Assembly (NCBI GenBank): GCA_016182965.1
Contig: JACPFM010000003.1
Location: 1-61,049 of the forward strand
Direction: 5' to 3'
Length of the DNA: 61,049 nucleotides
Origin: Deltaproteobacteria bacterium
Lineage (GTDB): Bacteria > Myxococcota_A > Polyangia > Polyangiales > JADJMO01
Shown: positions 17,261 through 26,346 of the stretch, piece by piece
Numbering within the stretch: position 1 is the first letter of the stretch
Layout: the number at the start of each line of letters is the position of its first letter
Notes under the pieces: model-generated
Databases searched by the model: none
Told to the model about the DNA's origin: nothing
Seen by the model: only the letters and a program-made list of their open reading frames with translations
Program-made: the position numbers and the translations under genes

Positions 17261-19266
17261 TGGGAGACGGTCCTCGCGTTCGCTCGTTGAGCCCGCGCGC
17301 GCAGCACGACGGCGCCGGCGCTGGCGAGCGTCAGCGTAGCACCCGCGAGCCGCGCGGGGCTGTCGCCGCCGTACGTCGGCGACTCGGTGTCGATCTCGAT
17401 GTGCCAGTCGCGCCCTTCGGGCGGGGCGGTCGGCGCGTGCGCGGCGAGGTCCACGGTGCCTCCTGCCCGCAGTCCGACCACGAACAACAGGGGCTCACCG
17501 AGACGACGCGGCCGGCGGCGCACGGCGAGCAGATCGCGGCCGAGCGCGGCGACGTCGTAGTCGACGCGGTTGGTCGCGGCCATCGCCGGCTCCTCGCGGC
17601 GCAGCTGCAGGAGCGCACGGTGCAGCGCGAGGATCTCCTTGCCGGGCGACCGCAGGCTGTCGGACCAATCGAGCTTGCTCCGCGCGAACGTGTCGGGCGC
17701 TTGCGGGTCGGGGATGGCGCTCCGCCGCGCGGGATCGCGGAAGGCCTCGAACTTCGCGAACTCGGCGCGACGACCTTCGGTCACGAGGTGCCCGAGCCCC
17801 CCCTCGTGCGACGTGAAATACGCGAACGGCGTCGACGCGGCGAACTCCTGACCCATGAACAGGAGCGGCGTGAACGGCGTCGAGAGGAGCAGCGCGATCG
17901 CCGCGCGATATCGGCCGAGGACGACGCCGTGGGAAAGCCGATCGCCGGTCGCGCGGTTGCCGACCTGGTCGTGGTTCTGCACGCAGTGCACGAGGCGCGG
18001 CGGCGGCAGGTCGAAGGCGGGCGTGCCGCGCGGCGCGCCGCGGCTCGGGGCCATCTGCCCGTCGTACAGCCAGCCCTTCTGCAGGATCTTCGCGAGCTCG
18101 CCGGTGGTGCCCTCGAAATCGGCGAACCACCCCTCGTGATCGCCGGCGATGATGCGCCGCACCTCGTGGTGGAAGTCGTCGGCCCACGTCGCGTCGAGGC
18201 CGAGGCCTCCGCGCGAGACCTCGCGCACCAGACGCGCCTCGTTGCGCTCGTCTTCGGCGATGAGGAGCACCTCGCGCTCGGACGCCGCCGCGCGCGCGAC
18301 GTCGGCGAGCTCGGTCAAGAGGTGCGTCCCCTCGCCGCGATCGCGCGTGTCGACGATGGCGTGCGTCGCGTCGAGGCGGAGGCCGTCGAAGTGGAAATCG
18401 CGGACCCAGTAGGCGGCGTTCTCGAGGACGAACGTGCGGACCGCCTCGACGCCGAAGTTCAGCGCGGGGCCCCACGGCGTGTGGTGCGCCTCGTCGAACC
18501 AGCGCTCGCTCCACCGGCGCAGGTAGTTCCCCTCGGGGCCGAGGTGGTTGTAGACGACGTCGAGGATGACCGCGAGGCCGCGCGCGTGCGCCGCGTCGAT
18601 CAGCGCGGCGAGGTCCTCCGGGCGCCCGTAGCAGCGCGCCGGCGCGAACGGGCACACGCCGTCGTAGCCCCAGTTGCGATCGCCCGCGAAGTCGGCGAGG
18701 GGCATCAGCTCGACGGCCGTGGCGCCGAGCGCGCGCACGTGGTCGAGCTTCTCGATCAGCGCGCGGAAGGTGCCCTCGGGCGTCGCGGTGCCGACGTGCA
18801 GCTCGTAGACGACGAGATCCTCGAGCGGGCAGCCGCGCCACCGCGCGTCGGTCCACTGGAACGAGCGGACGTCGACGATCTCGGACGGGCCGTGCACGCC
18901 GAGCGGCTGGAAGCGCGACGCCGGATCGGGGAACGGCCCCTCGCCGTCGGGGCTGAGCATGTAGCGATCGCCCGGGCCGAGGCCGCTGACGCTGCCGACG
19001 TGGAAGCCGTCGTGCTGCCGCGCGAGCCCGAGCCGCCGGAGCTCCTTCGGCGGCGTGCTGCGATCGAAGAGCACGAGCTGCACGGACTCGCGATCGGGCG
19101 CCCACACGCGGAAGGCGGTGCCGGTGCCGTCGAGCATCGGGCGCGCGCCGTGCGCGACGAGCGCGCTGTCGACGCCGATCGCCGCGCGACGGGTGGACGG
19201 CGCGTCGCTGTTCGGTCCATCGCTCCAAGCGGATTCGGAGGGAGGCGTGGAGTCGTGCGTCGTCAC
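17257..19266 (-). CDS. treZ: Malto-oligosyltrehalose trehalohydrolase
   Basis: 669 residues. An N-terminal extension of about 40 Ser/Pro-rich residues precedes a CBM48-like module (GTAFRVWAPDRESVQLVLFD) and the GH13 barrel: EGNYLRRW region, FHFDGLRLDATHAIVD (nucleophile Asp), VLLIAEDERNEARLV (acid/base Glu), VHCVQNHDQVGNRATGDRLS (third Asp). RLDATHAI and the QNHDQVGN block distinguish TreZ from branching enzyme. It releases free trehalose from maltooligosyl-trehalose made by TreY. It lies 22 bases after glgX. Confidence 0.94.
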   Translation of the reverse strand: MTTHDSTPPSESAWSDGPNSDAPSTRRAAIGVDSALVAHGARPMLDGTGTAFRVWAPDRESVQLVLFDRSTPPKELRRLGLARQHDGFHVGSVSGLGPGDRYMLSPDGEGPFPDPASRFQPLGVHGPSEIVDVRSFQWTDARWRGCPLEDLVVYELHVGTATPEGTFRALIEKLDHVRALGATAVELMPLADFAGDRNWGYDGVCPFAPARCYGRPEDLAALIDAAHARGLAVILDVVYNHLGPEGNYLRRWSERWFDEAHHTPWGPALNFGVEAVRTFVLENAAYWVRDFHFDGLRLDATHAIVDTRDRGEGTHLLTELADVARAAASEREVLLIAEDERNEARLVREVSRGGLGLDATWADDFHHEVRRIIAGDHEGWFADFEGTTGELAKILQKGWLYDGQMAPSRGAPRGTPAFDLPPPRLVHCVQNHDQVGNRATGDRLSHGVVLGRYRAAIALLLSTPFTPLLFMGQEFAASTPFAYFTSHEGGLGHLVTEGRRAEFAKFEAFRDPARRSAIPDPQAPDTFARSKLDWSDSLRSPGKEILALHRALLQLRREEPAMAATNRVDYDVAALGRDLLAVRRRPRRLGEPLLFVVGLRAGGTVDLAAHAPTAPPEGRDWHIEIDTESPTYGGDSPARLAGATLTLASAGAVVLRARAQRANARTVSQ

Positions 19267-19288
19267 GTTTCTCGCCCGATTCTACGGC

Positions 19289-21448
19289 TCATCCTCCGTG
19301 GCGACAGCGCAGAACGACGATGGAGAGCGCCTCGAGGAGGACCTCGTCGCGGGCGTGCGAGGGACGGTCGGCAGCTCGCGTCGAGTCGTGGGCCGTGTCG
19401 ACGAGCCACTCCCAATCGGCGCCCCACTCGACCGCCGGCAGTCGGAAGGTGCGCTCGGCTCGCTCGCCGTTGATGAGCACGAGCAGCGAGTCGCCCTCGA
19501 TCGGGCGTCCCTGATCGTCGAGCCCGAGGATCGCGTCTCCGCCGAGCAGGAAGGCGATCGCGCGCCCGGCCGAGTCCCAGTCGTGCCTCGTCATCTCCTC
19601 GCCGTCGGGGCGGAACCAGGCGAGATCCTTGAACTCGGAGCCGCGCACGTGGACGCCCTGGAAGAAGCGGCGGCGCCGGAGCACCGGGTGCTCGCGGCGC
19701 AGGGACACGAGCTTCGCGGTGAACTCGAGCAGCGCGCGGCGCTCGTCGTCGAGGTCCCAGTCGAACCAGGAGACCTCGTTGTCCTGGCAATAGGCGTTGT
19801 TGTTGCCGCGCTGGGTTCGTCCGATCTCGTCACCGCCGAGGAGCATCGGCACGCCCTGCGAGAGCAGCAGCGTGCTCAGCATGTTGCGCACCTGCTTGCG
19901 CCGGATGACGACGATCTCGGGATCGGACGTCGGCCCCTCGACGCCGCAGTTCCATGCGTTGTTGTTGGGATCGCCGTCGCGGTTGCCCTCGCCGTTCGCC
20001 TCGTTGTGCTTGCGCTCGTAGCTGACGAGGTCGGCCATGGGGAAGCCGTCGTGCGCGGTCACGAAGTTGATGCTCGCGTACGGGCGGCGGCCGCTCGCCT
20101 GGAACAGATCGCTCGAGCCGGTCACCCGGAAGCCGAGCTCGCGTCGATGCGGCTCGTAGCCCGCCCAGAAGCGGCGCACGTTGTCGCGGTACTTGCCGTT
20201 CCACTCGGCGAACGGCTGGGGGAACCCGCCGACCTGGTAGCCGCCTTCGCCGACGTCCCACGGCTCGGCGATCAGCTTGGCGCGCGCCAGCACTGGATCC
20301 TGGTGGACGATGTCGAAGAACGGTGCGTGCGGAGAGAAGCCGCGCGAGGTGCGGCCGAGCGTCGTCGCGAGGTCGAAGCGGAACCCGTCGACGTGCATCT
20401 CGGTGACCCAGTAGCGCAGGCTGTCCATCACCAGCTTGAGCACCTGCGGGTGACGCGGGTCGAGGCTGTTGCCAGTGCCGGTGAAGTCGGCGTAGAGCCG
20501 CCGCTGATCGCCGAGCCAGTAGTAGGCCGCGTTGTCGAGGCCGCGGAAGCAGAGCGTCGGGCCGAGGTGGTTGCCCTCGCAGGTGTGGTTGAAGACGACG
20601 TCGAGGATCACCTCGATGCCGGCGGCGTGCAGCCGCTTGACCATCTTCTTGAACTCGCGCACCTGCCCGCCGCGATCGCCGCTGGACGAGAAGCGGTTGT
20701 CGGGCGCGAAGTAGCCGAGCGTCTGATAGCCCCAGTAGTTGGTGAGCCCCTTCTCGAAGAGGAACGCGTCGTCGATCGCCTGATGGATCGGCAGGAGCTC
20801 GACCGAGGTGACCCCGAGCTTCTTCAGGTGCGCGATCACGGGCTCCGACGCGAACCCCGCGTACGACCCGCGCAGGCCGGGGGCGACGTCGGGGTGGCGC
20901 GCGGTCATCCCCTTGAGGTGGACCTCGTAGAGCACGGTGTCGGTCCACGGCACGTCGGGCGCCCGATCGCCCTCCCAGTCGAAGCGATCGTCGACCACGA
21001 CGCCCTTCGGGCAGCCCCCGGCGCTGTCGTGCAGATCGCGGAGCAGATCGTTGGAGGCCACGTGGCCCAGCACGTGGTGCCGGTGGTCGACGCGGCCGGC
21101 GAGCGCCCGCGCGTAAGGGTCGACGAGCAGCTTGGCGGCGTTGAACCGATGCCCGCGCTCCGGATCCCAAGGGCCGTGCGCGCGATAGCCGTAGAGCGCG
21201 CCGGGACCGAGCCCCGGCACGTAGCCGTGGAACACGTGCGCCGTCGTCTCCGGCAGGCGGATGCGCATCGTCTCGCGCAGGCTCTCCGGATCGAAGAGGC
21301 AGAGGTCGATCGCGCTCGCGTGCGAGGACCACACCGCGAAGTTCACGCCGCGGCCGTCCCACGTCGCGCCGAGGGGCTGGTGCCGGCCGGGCAGCACGAC
21401 GCCCGTCATCGGCGCGTTGGAGGGGGGGGCGATGCTGGTGCGATTCAC
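19289..21448 (-). CDS. glgX: Glycogen debranching enzyme (isoamylase type, GlgX/TreX)
   Basis: 719 residues. The start is the GTG at 21448, which overlaps the treY stop as GTGA; upstream in-frame sequence is antisense to nothing useful and lies within treY. It has a CBM48 module (GATWDGRGVNFAVWSSHASA) and GH13 motifs VILDVVFNHTCEG, VDGFRFDLATTLGR, KLIAEPWDVGEGGYQVGGF and NFVTAHDGFPMADLVSYE. It cleaves alpha-1,6 branches of glycogen, giving linear chains for TreY; in trehalose operons this enzyme is called TreX. Confidence 0.94.
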   Translation of the reverse strand: MNRTSIAPPSNAPMTGVVLPGRHQPLGATWDGRGVNFAVWSSHASAIDLCLFDPESLRETMRIRLPETTAHVFHGYVPGLGPGALYGYRAHGPWDPERGHRFNAAKLLVDPYARALAGRVDHRHHVLGHVASNDLLRDLHDSAGGCPKGVVVDDRFDWEGDRAPDVPWTDTVLYEVHLKGMTARHPDVAPGLRGSYAGFASEPVIAHLKKLGVTSVELLPIHQAIDDAFLFEKGLTNYWGYQTLGYFAPDNRFSSSGDRGGQVREFKKMVKRLHAAGIEVILDVVFNHTCEGNHLGPTLCFRGLDNAAYYWLGDQRRLYADFTGTGNSLDPRHPQVLKLVMDSLRYWVTEMHVDGFRFDLATTLGRTSRGFSPHAPFFDIVHQDPVLARAKLIAEPWDVGEGGYQVGGFPQPFAEWNGKYRDNVRRFWAGYEPHRRELGFRVTGSSDLFQASGRRPYASINFVTAHDGFPMADLVSYERKHNEANGEGNRDGDPNNNAWNCGVEGPTSDPEIVVIRRKQVRNMLSTLLLSQGVPMLLGGDEIGRTQRGNNNAYCQDNEVSWFDWDLDDERRALLEFTAKLVSLRREHPVLRRRRFFQGVHVRGSEFKDLAWFRPDGEEMTRHDWDSAGRAIAFLLGGDAILGLDDQGRPIEGDSLLVLINGERAERTFRLPAVEWGADWEWLVDTAHDSTRAADRPSHARDEVLLEALSIVVLRCRHGG

Positions 21449-24400
21449 GTCGGGACGAGCAGCGCGAGGGGGAAGCGCGCGAAGAGGGTGTCGACCGAGA
21501 AGGCCGTCCCCCCCTCCCGGGGGATGGCACGGCGACGCTCGCCCGAAAAGGCGTCGCGGAGGGGCTCCTGCGGCAGCGCGTCGGCGACCTCGTCGGGCAG
21601 GGTGAGCCAGGTGTCGGCGAAGGCGGACCGATCGCCGACGAGCGGGGCCGCGAGCCGCGGCGCGGCGACGATTGCCACGTCGCCGTCCGCTCGATGCCGA
21701 GCGGCTCCTTCCGGGTGCACCCGTGCGAACGCGACCACGTGCCGCGCGCGCGGTCCGACCACGTCGAGCGGCACGTAGGCGCCGACCCGGAACAGCTCCG
21801 GCCGCTGCTTGCGCGCGCGCAGCGCCACGTGCGTGACGAACAGCTTCAGCCGCGGATCGTCGGACCGCGCGGCGATGTCGTCGGCGAACGACGCGAGCGC
21901 CTCGTCGGTCTCGATGCGCGCGCGGACATCGTCGAGCGCGCGACGCCGCGCGTCGTAGTCGACCGGCCGCCGGTTGTCGGGATCGACGAGCGACAGGTCC
22001 CACGCCTCGGTCCCCTGGTAGAGGTCCGGCACGCCGGGGCAGGCGATCTTGAGCAGCTGCTGCGCGAGGCCGTTCAGCCGTCCGACGCGCAGCACGCGCC
22101 GGTGCAGCCGCCGCATCTCCTCGTGGAAGGGGTCGTCCGGCGGCGCGGCGAGGACCGCCTCGACGAAGCGCGTGATCGCCTCGTCGTACTCGGGGCGGTG
22201 GTTGGTCCACGAGTTGTTGACCTTCGCCTCCTTCGTCGCCTTGAGCATGTAGGCGACCAGGCGGTCGCGGAACGACGCGCGCTCGCCCTCCGGCAGCGGC
22301 CAGCTCGGCGCGGCGCCGAGGAGCGTCTGATAGAACAGCACCTCCTCGTGCGCGTCGGGCGCGAGCATGGCGCCCACCTGCACCTTGCGCGGCGCGTTCG
22401 CCTCGCGGGCCACGTCGAGGAAGCGCTCCCACGCGTCGGGCAGCTCCGACAGCACGTCGATGCGCGCGCGCACGTCCTCGCTGCGCTTGGTGTCGTGGGT
22501 CGACGTCGCCAGCAGCGAGCCGGGGAAGCGGTGCACGCGCGCCACGTTCTGCCGATGGAAGGTCTCGACCGGCACGCCGAAGTGCTCCGGCTCGCCGCCG
22601 ACCTCGTTGAGGCTCACCAGCCGGTTGTAGACGTAGAAGGTCGTGTCCTCGAGGCCCTTGGCCATCACCGGCCCGGTGACCTGCTGCAGCTTCATCACGA
22701 ACGCGAGGTGCTCGCGACGGACGTCGTCGGCCGTCCCGAGCACCGGCTCCATGAGGAGGATGCTGCGGAGGAAATCGAACGTCTGCCCGACCAGCTCGTC
22801 GTCGCCGACGCGGGCCAGTGCGATCGCCTGCTCGATGTACGCGCGATCGCGCTCGTCGACGCCCTTCTCGTCGACGCCCTTCTTGCCGACGCCCCTCTCG
22901 TCGATGTAGGTGCGGTAGACGGGGAACGCGGCGACGGTCTCGAGCAGCGCCCGACGGAGGCTGTTGACCGTGAAGTCGCGCGTGCGACGGCTGCGCTCCG
23001 ACAGGGCCGCGAGGCGATGGGCGAGCACGTTGATCTCGCTGACCATCGCCGTCTTCATGATCAGCCGCTTGTTCGCGCGGACCAGCGCGTGGAAGTCGAT
23101 CGTCCTGCCGACCGCGGCCGTCCAGGTCGCCTCGAGCCTGGCCGCGTTCGCGCGCTCGACGAACAGGCCGTTGAGGAGGTTGAGGAACTCGTAGCCGGTG
23201 GTGCCGTCGATCAGCCAGCGATCGGGCACGCGCTCCTTGCGGCTGAGGATCTTCTCGACGACGACGAAGAGCGGCCGGAGCTCGGGCGCGTGCGGCGCCC
23301 GATCGACGCGCGCCCGATAGGCGCCGCGAAGCCTCGCCTCGAGATCGGCGAAGCGCCGATCGTCGGCGATCAGGCGACGGGCCGCGCGCGTGACGACCTC
23401 CTCCTGCAGGGCGCGCAGGTACTCCGCCGGATCGTAGAGCCCGTCGGGGTGGTCGATGCGCATCCCGTCGATCAGCCCCTCCTCGAGCAGGCGCAGGTAG
23501 ACGCGGTGGGTCTCCTCGAAGACGACCGGATCCTCCTGGCGGATCGCCGCGAGGCCGTTGATGTCGAAGAAGCGTCGGTAGTTGATCTCCTCGCCGGCCA
23601 CCCGCCAGTACGCGACGCGGTACGCCTGCTCCTCGAGGAGCGCGTCGAGCAGATCGAACCGCGCCGGATCGTCCGACACGGGGTCTCCCTCGCCGTCGAC
23701 CCCGTTGAAGGCGGCGACCGCCCGCGCGACGTGCGCGCGCACCGCCGCGCTCTGCTCGACGAGCGCGCCCAGGCGCCGCTTGATGACCTCCTTCTCCCGG
23801 TGGTTCTCGGCGATCTTCGCGGGATCGGTCGTCCCGCGCGGCGGCAGGTTCTCGAGCGCGGTCAAGATCGACAGGAGCTCGTGGAGGTGCACGTCCTCGG
23901 GGCCGAGCTGCGCCTCCAGTACCGACAGCTCGTGTCGCAGGATCGCCATGTACGATCGGGGCGCGATGGGGAGCCGCTCCTCCCAGTAGGTCAGGTGGAA
24001 CGAGGCGGCGGGGAGCCCCTCGGCGCCGCGCGCCAACTCGAGGTGCAGCTTCAGCTCGCCGCGCTCGAGGACGTATCCGTAGTGATCGCCGAGGATGGGG
24101 AGCAGGATCTTACCTGCCAGCTCGGGCTTGAGCGACAGCCACTCGATGTCGAAGAACCGCGCGTGGATCGACGCGACGCCGTTCTCCAGGACGTCTACCC
24201 AGCGGGCGTTCTCCCTGCCGATGCCGACGTGGTTCGGCACCACGTCGACCAGCAGCCCCATCCCGCGCTCTCGCAGCGCCGCGGAGAGCGCGCGCAGATC
24301 GTCTTCGGTGCCGATCGCCCGATCGACCTGCGCGTGATCGACGACGTCGTAGCCGTGGGTGCTCCCGGTCTTCGCGCGCAGCAGCGGCGAGGTGTAGAGG

Positions 24401-24609
24401 TCGGTGATGCCGAGCGCGTCGAGGTACGGGACGATCGCGAGCGCGTCCTTGAACCCGAAGCCGCGGTGCAGCTGCACGCGATAGGTCGCGGTCGGCCGGC
24501 GCGTGCGCGCGTGCGACAGCGCGGCGTCGAGGAGCGACTCGATCTCCATGTCGAGGCCATGCTCGCGCTCGGCTTCTGTCGCTTCGAGCTCCGCCTGATC
24601 CTCGCCCAT
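21445..24609 (-). CDS. treY: Malto-oligosyltrehalose synthase
   Basis: 1054 residues from the ATG at 24609; an in-frame ATG at 24690 would add 27 residues with no homology. TreY signatures: PTATYRVQLHRGFGFKDALA, TSPLLRAKTGSTHGYDVVDH, LIDGMRIDHPDGLYDPAEYL (nucleophile Asp), PLFVVVEKILSRKERVP (Glu), LLATSTHDTKRSEDVRARID (third Asp). It rearranges the reducing end of a linear maltodextrin to an alpha,alpha-1,1 bond. It is the first gene of the operon; the gap to the divergent gene at 24793 is AT-richer and probably holds the promoter. A short tandem peptide repeat (about 22855-22905) is noted separately. Confidence 0.94.
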   Translation of the reverse strand: MGEDQAELEATEAEREHGLDMEIESLLDAALSHARTRRPTATYRVQLHRGFGFKDALAIVPYLDALGITDLYTSPLLRAKTGSTHGYDVVDHAQVDRAIGTEDDLRALSAALRERGMGLLVDVVPNHVGIGRENARWVDVLENGVASIHARFFDIEWLSLKPELAGKILLPILGDHYGYVLERGELKLHLELARGAEGLPAASFHLTYWEERLPIAPRSYMAILRHELSVLEAQLGPEDVHLHELLSILTALENLPPRGTTDPAKIAENHREKEVIKRRLGALVEQSAAVRAHVARAVAAFNGVDGEGDPVSDDPARFDLLDALLEEQAYRVAYWRVAGEEINYRRFFDINGLAAIRQEDPVVFEETHRVYLRLLEEGLIDGMRIDHPDGLYDPAEYLRALQEEVVTRAARRLIADDRRFADLEARLRGAYRARVDRAPHAPELRPLFVVVEKILSRKERVPDRWLIDGTTGYEFLNLLNGLFVERANAARLEATWTAAVGRTIDFHALVRANKRLIMKTAMVSEINVLAHRLAALSERSRRTRDFTVNSLRRALLETVAAFPVYRTYIDERGVGKKGVDEKGVDERDRAYIEQAIALARVGDDELVGQTFDFLRSILLMEPVLGTADDVRREHLAFVMKLQQVTGPVMAKGLEDTTFYVYNRLVSLNEVGGEPEHFGVPVETFHRQNVARVHRFPGSLLATSTHDTKRSEDVRARIDVLSELPDAWERFLDVAREANAPRKVQVGAMLAPDAHEEVLFYQTLLGAAPSWPLPEGERASFRDRLVAYMLKATKEAKVNNSWTNHRPEYDEAITRFVEAVLAAPPDDPFHEEMRRLHRRVLRVGRLNGLAQQLLKIACPGVPDLYQGTEAWDLSLVDPDNRRPVDYDARRRALDDVRARIETDEALASFADDIAARSDDPRLKLFVTHVALRARKQRPELFRVGAYVPLDVVGPRARHVVAFARVHPEGAARHRADGDVAIVAAPRLAAPLVGDRSAFADTWLTLPDEVADALPQEPLRDAFSGERRRAIPREGGTAFSVDTLFARFPLALLVPT

Positions 24610-24792
24610 ACGTGGGCTTGGACGTCCCAAGCGCGGTCCGGTCGCGCTCGTGTGCCCGCGATCGACAGGTACGGGGCGCAGCCTGGACAAGGCCTCTATC
24701 TACCCTGCCGACTTTTCGTCGTTTTGCGGCAAACGTAAGCGACGCATGAACAAAACGTCGCCCACCGTTCGGCGGCAGGGCACCATAGCGTC

Positions 24793-25215
24793 GTGCCGAA
24801 GGCGGTCGTCGTCCAGGACCTGAGCCGGGTGACCTTCGATCATGGCGGGCTCGCCGCGGTGACGTACTCGCCCGATGGCGTCGTCGTGTCGGTGCGCGAA
24901 GACGATCCGCGCACGCGTTGGCGTTACAGGTTCGTCAACGTGCAGGCGGTGCGGATCACCGCGAGCGACTGCTTCGACTACACCGGCGTGCTGATCGACA
25001 ACAAACTGAGCCGCAGGCTCGTCGAAATCGCCGGCTCCTCGTGGCTGAAGGCGCTCTCGGCCGAGCTCCGCGAGCACGACGCCGGCTCGACCTCGATGGA
25101 GAAGAGCCGGCACTTCGTGCTGGCCTTCCATGATCAGGTCGTCGAGATCGCCGCGTGGCAGGTCGATGTCGAGCCGGTGCAGCTTCGATTCGTCGGCGGC
25201 CAGTGGATCGAGTGA
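24793..25215 (+). CDS. Hypothetical protein
   Basis: 140 residues from a GTG at 24793. I do not recognise a family. The sequence is beta-rich (VVVSVREDDPRTRWRYRFVN, MEKSRHFVLAFHDQVVEIAA) with no signal peptide, membrane segment or cysteine pair, and codon use is like that of its neighbours. Its product-like C-terminus (VEPVQLRFVGGQWIE) ends cleanly at a TGA. It is divergent from treY across 183 bases. Likely real because it is co-directional, of normal composition and spans most of an otherwise empty interval. Confidence 0.55.
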   Translation: MPKAVVVQDLSRVTFDHGGLAAVTYSPDGVVVSVREDDPRTRWRYRFVNVQAVRITASDCFDYTGVLIDNKLSRRLVEIAGSSWLKALSAELREHDAGSTSMEKSRHFVLAFHDQVVEIAAWQVDVEPVQLRFVGGQWIE

Positions 25216-25334
25216 GTCGACTGTCCTCGACAGCGTAGGCCGTCACAACGCGGTCGGTGCCCCTGGCTTCGACCCGGCGAGGTCTCTCCCTGGAAACTTC
25301 CCGCCTGCTCGCCGCGGCGCGCTAGACTCCGCGC

Positions 25335-25592
25335 GTGAGGGGCGGGCGGTTCTCCGAGCCGGAGATGCGGGACATCGACGTCGCCTGGCGTGCGCACGGG
25401 CTGGCGCGCTGCCCGCTCGACCTGAAGCCGCTTCTCACGACGACGTGGGGCGATCAACGTCGCAAGATGGTCTACTTCGTGTGCCGAGCGTGCAGCCGGA
25501 TCGGTGCCGTCGTCTACGAGAGCACCGATCCGACCGTACCGGGCGTCGTCGCGAGGGAGTCGCGGCCATCGAGACCGCCGCCGTCGCGATGA
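25335..25592 (+). CDS. Hypothetical small protein with CxxC
   Basis: 85 residues from a GTG at 25335. One cysteine (ARCPLDLKP) and, 27 residues later, a CRAC pair (YFVCRACSRIGAVVY) suggest a partial zinc-ribbon-like fold, with three visible Cys and one possible His (AHGLARC) as ligands. The tail is Arg/Pro-rich. No family recognised. It converges on the KGG-protein gene with 14 bases between the stops. Confidence 0.5.
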   Translation: MRGGRFSEPEMRDIDVAWRAHGLARCPLDLKPLLTTTWGDQRRKMVYFVCRACSRIGAVVYESTDPTVPGVVARESRPSRPPPSR

Positions 25593-25606
25593 CGCCCCAC
25601 CGGTGG

Positions 25607-25912
25607 TTACGACGATTCGCCCTGACGACGACGGCGCAGAGCGCTGCCGCCCTTTCGACCGGCCTCGCGGGCCTCTTCGCTCGTCCACTTGTGCGCCGTC
25701 CCGTTGACGTGGGGACGACGGCCCGCGACGCTCGCGGTCTCGGGGGTGAACTTGTTGGCGGTGCCACGCTGATGCGCCGTCTTCCCGCCCTTGCTGCCGA
25801 GCGCCCGTCGCTCCTCGGGGGTCATCGCCGCGAAGCCGCGCGGACGCGGAGTCGCGGGCGCCTCCTGGAGCTGGACCTGGGGCTGCGCGTTGCTCTCGGT
25901 GCCGTCTGCCAT
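25607..25912 (-). CDS. KGG-motif stress-associated protein (con-10-like)
   Basis: 101 residues. The ATG at 25912 has AAAGGGA eight bases upstream. After a Gln/Ala/Pro linker comes the KGG repeat region: RALGSKGGKTAHQRGTANKF, a second diverged unit RRPHVNGTAHKW, and EEAREAGRKGGSALRRRRQG. The KGG family (PF10685, similar to fungal conidiation protein Con-10 and bacterial GsiB-like stress proteins) is small, hydrophilic and stress- or stationary-phase-induced. Probably a cytosolic, partly disordered protein. Confidence 0.8.
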   Translation of the reverse strand: MADGTESNAQPQVQLQEAPATPRPRGFAAMTPEERRALGSKGGKTAHQRGTANKFTPETASVAGRRPHVNGTAHKWTSEEAREAGRKGGSALRRRRQGESS

Positions 25913-26346
25913 TTCCAATCCCTTTCTCGCCGCGGTTCCCGGCGCCCGATGGATCGGAGCGTCCGTTCGAGCGCGGTGCCGGGCTCTCAAGCACGCTCGA
26001 TGCCGGCCCGAGCGTGTCCGGAAAGACCGCTCGACTCCGGCCGCTCCGGACATGACGCGTCGCAGCATCGGACGCGTCCGTGTCCTCTCATCTTGCGACG
26101 ATCGCCACACGTTGCGTTCGGGTTGATGTCCCCAGTCCTCACAGCGCGAGCAAAGATGGACGGAATTTCGTGTGCACTTTCCGCCCACCTGGAGCGTGCT
26201 CGTTTGTGGCACTGCGCAAAAACAGGTCACTGCGATGGTGCGCCGTTTTCACAGTCACTCGGCGGCACCTGAGCCGTCTCAACGAACAGCCACCCCATTC
26301 CATGCCGATTGGTCGACGAGGTCCGTTCCGCCCGAGCTCTCTGAGC
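25913..26346. other. Intergenic region between divergent genes, no gene seen
   Basis: 434 bases between the KGG-protein start and the degenerate-receiver gene. The part from about 26100 is less GC-rich than the flanks, consistent with promoters for both directions. I see no convincing open frame on either strand, no tRNA and no clear -35/-10 pair. Confidence 0.5.

Noticed and set aside
26200..26240. Possible sigma-54 promoter (TGGCAC near 26204)
   Set aside because: No GC-type -12 element follows at the required spacing.
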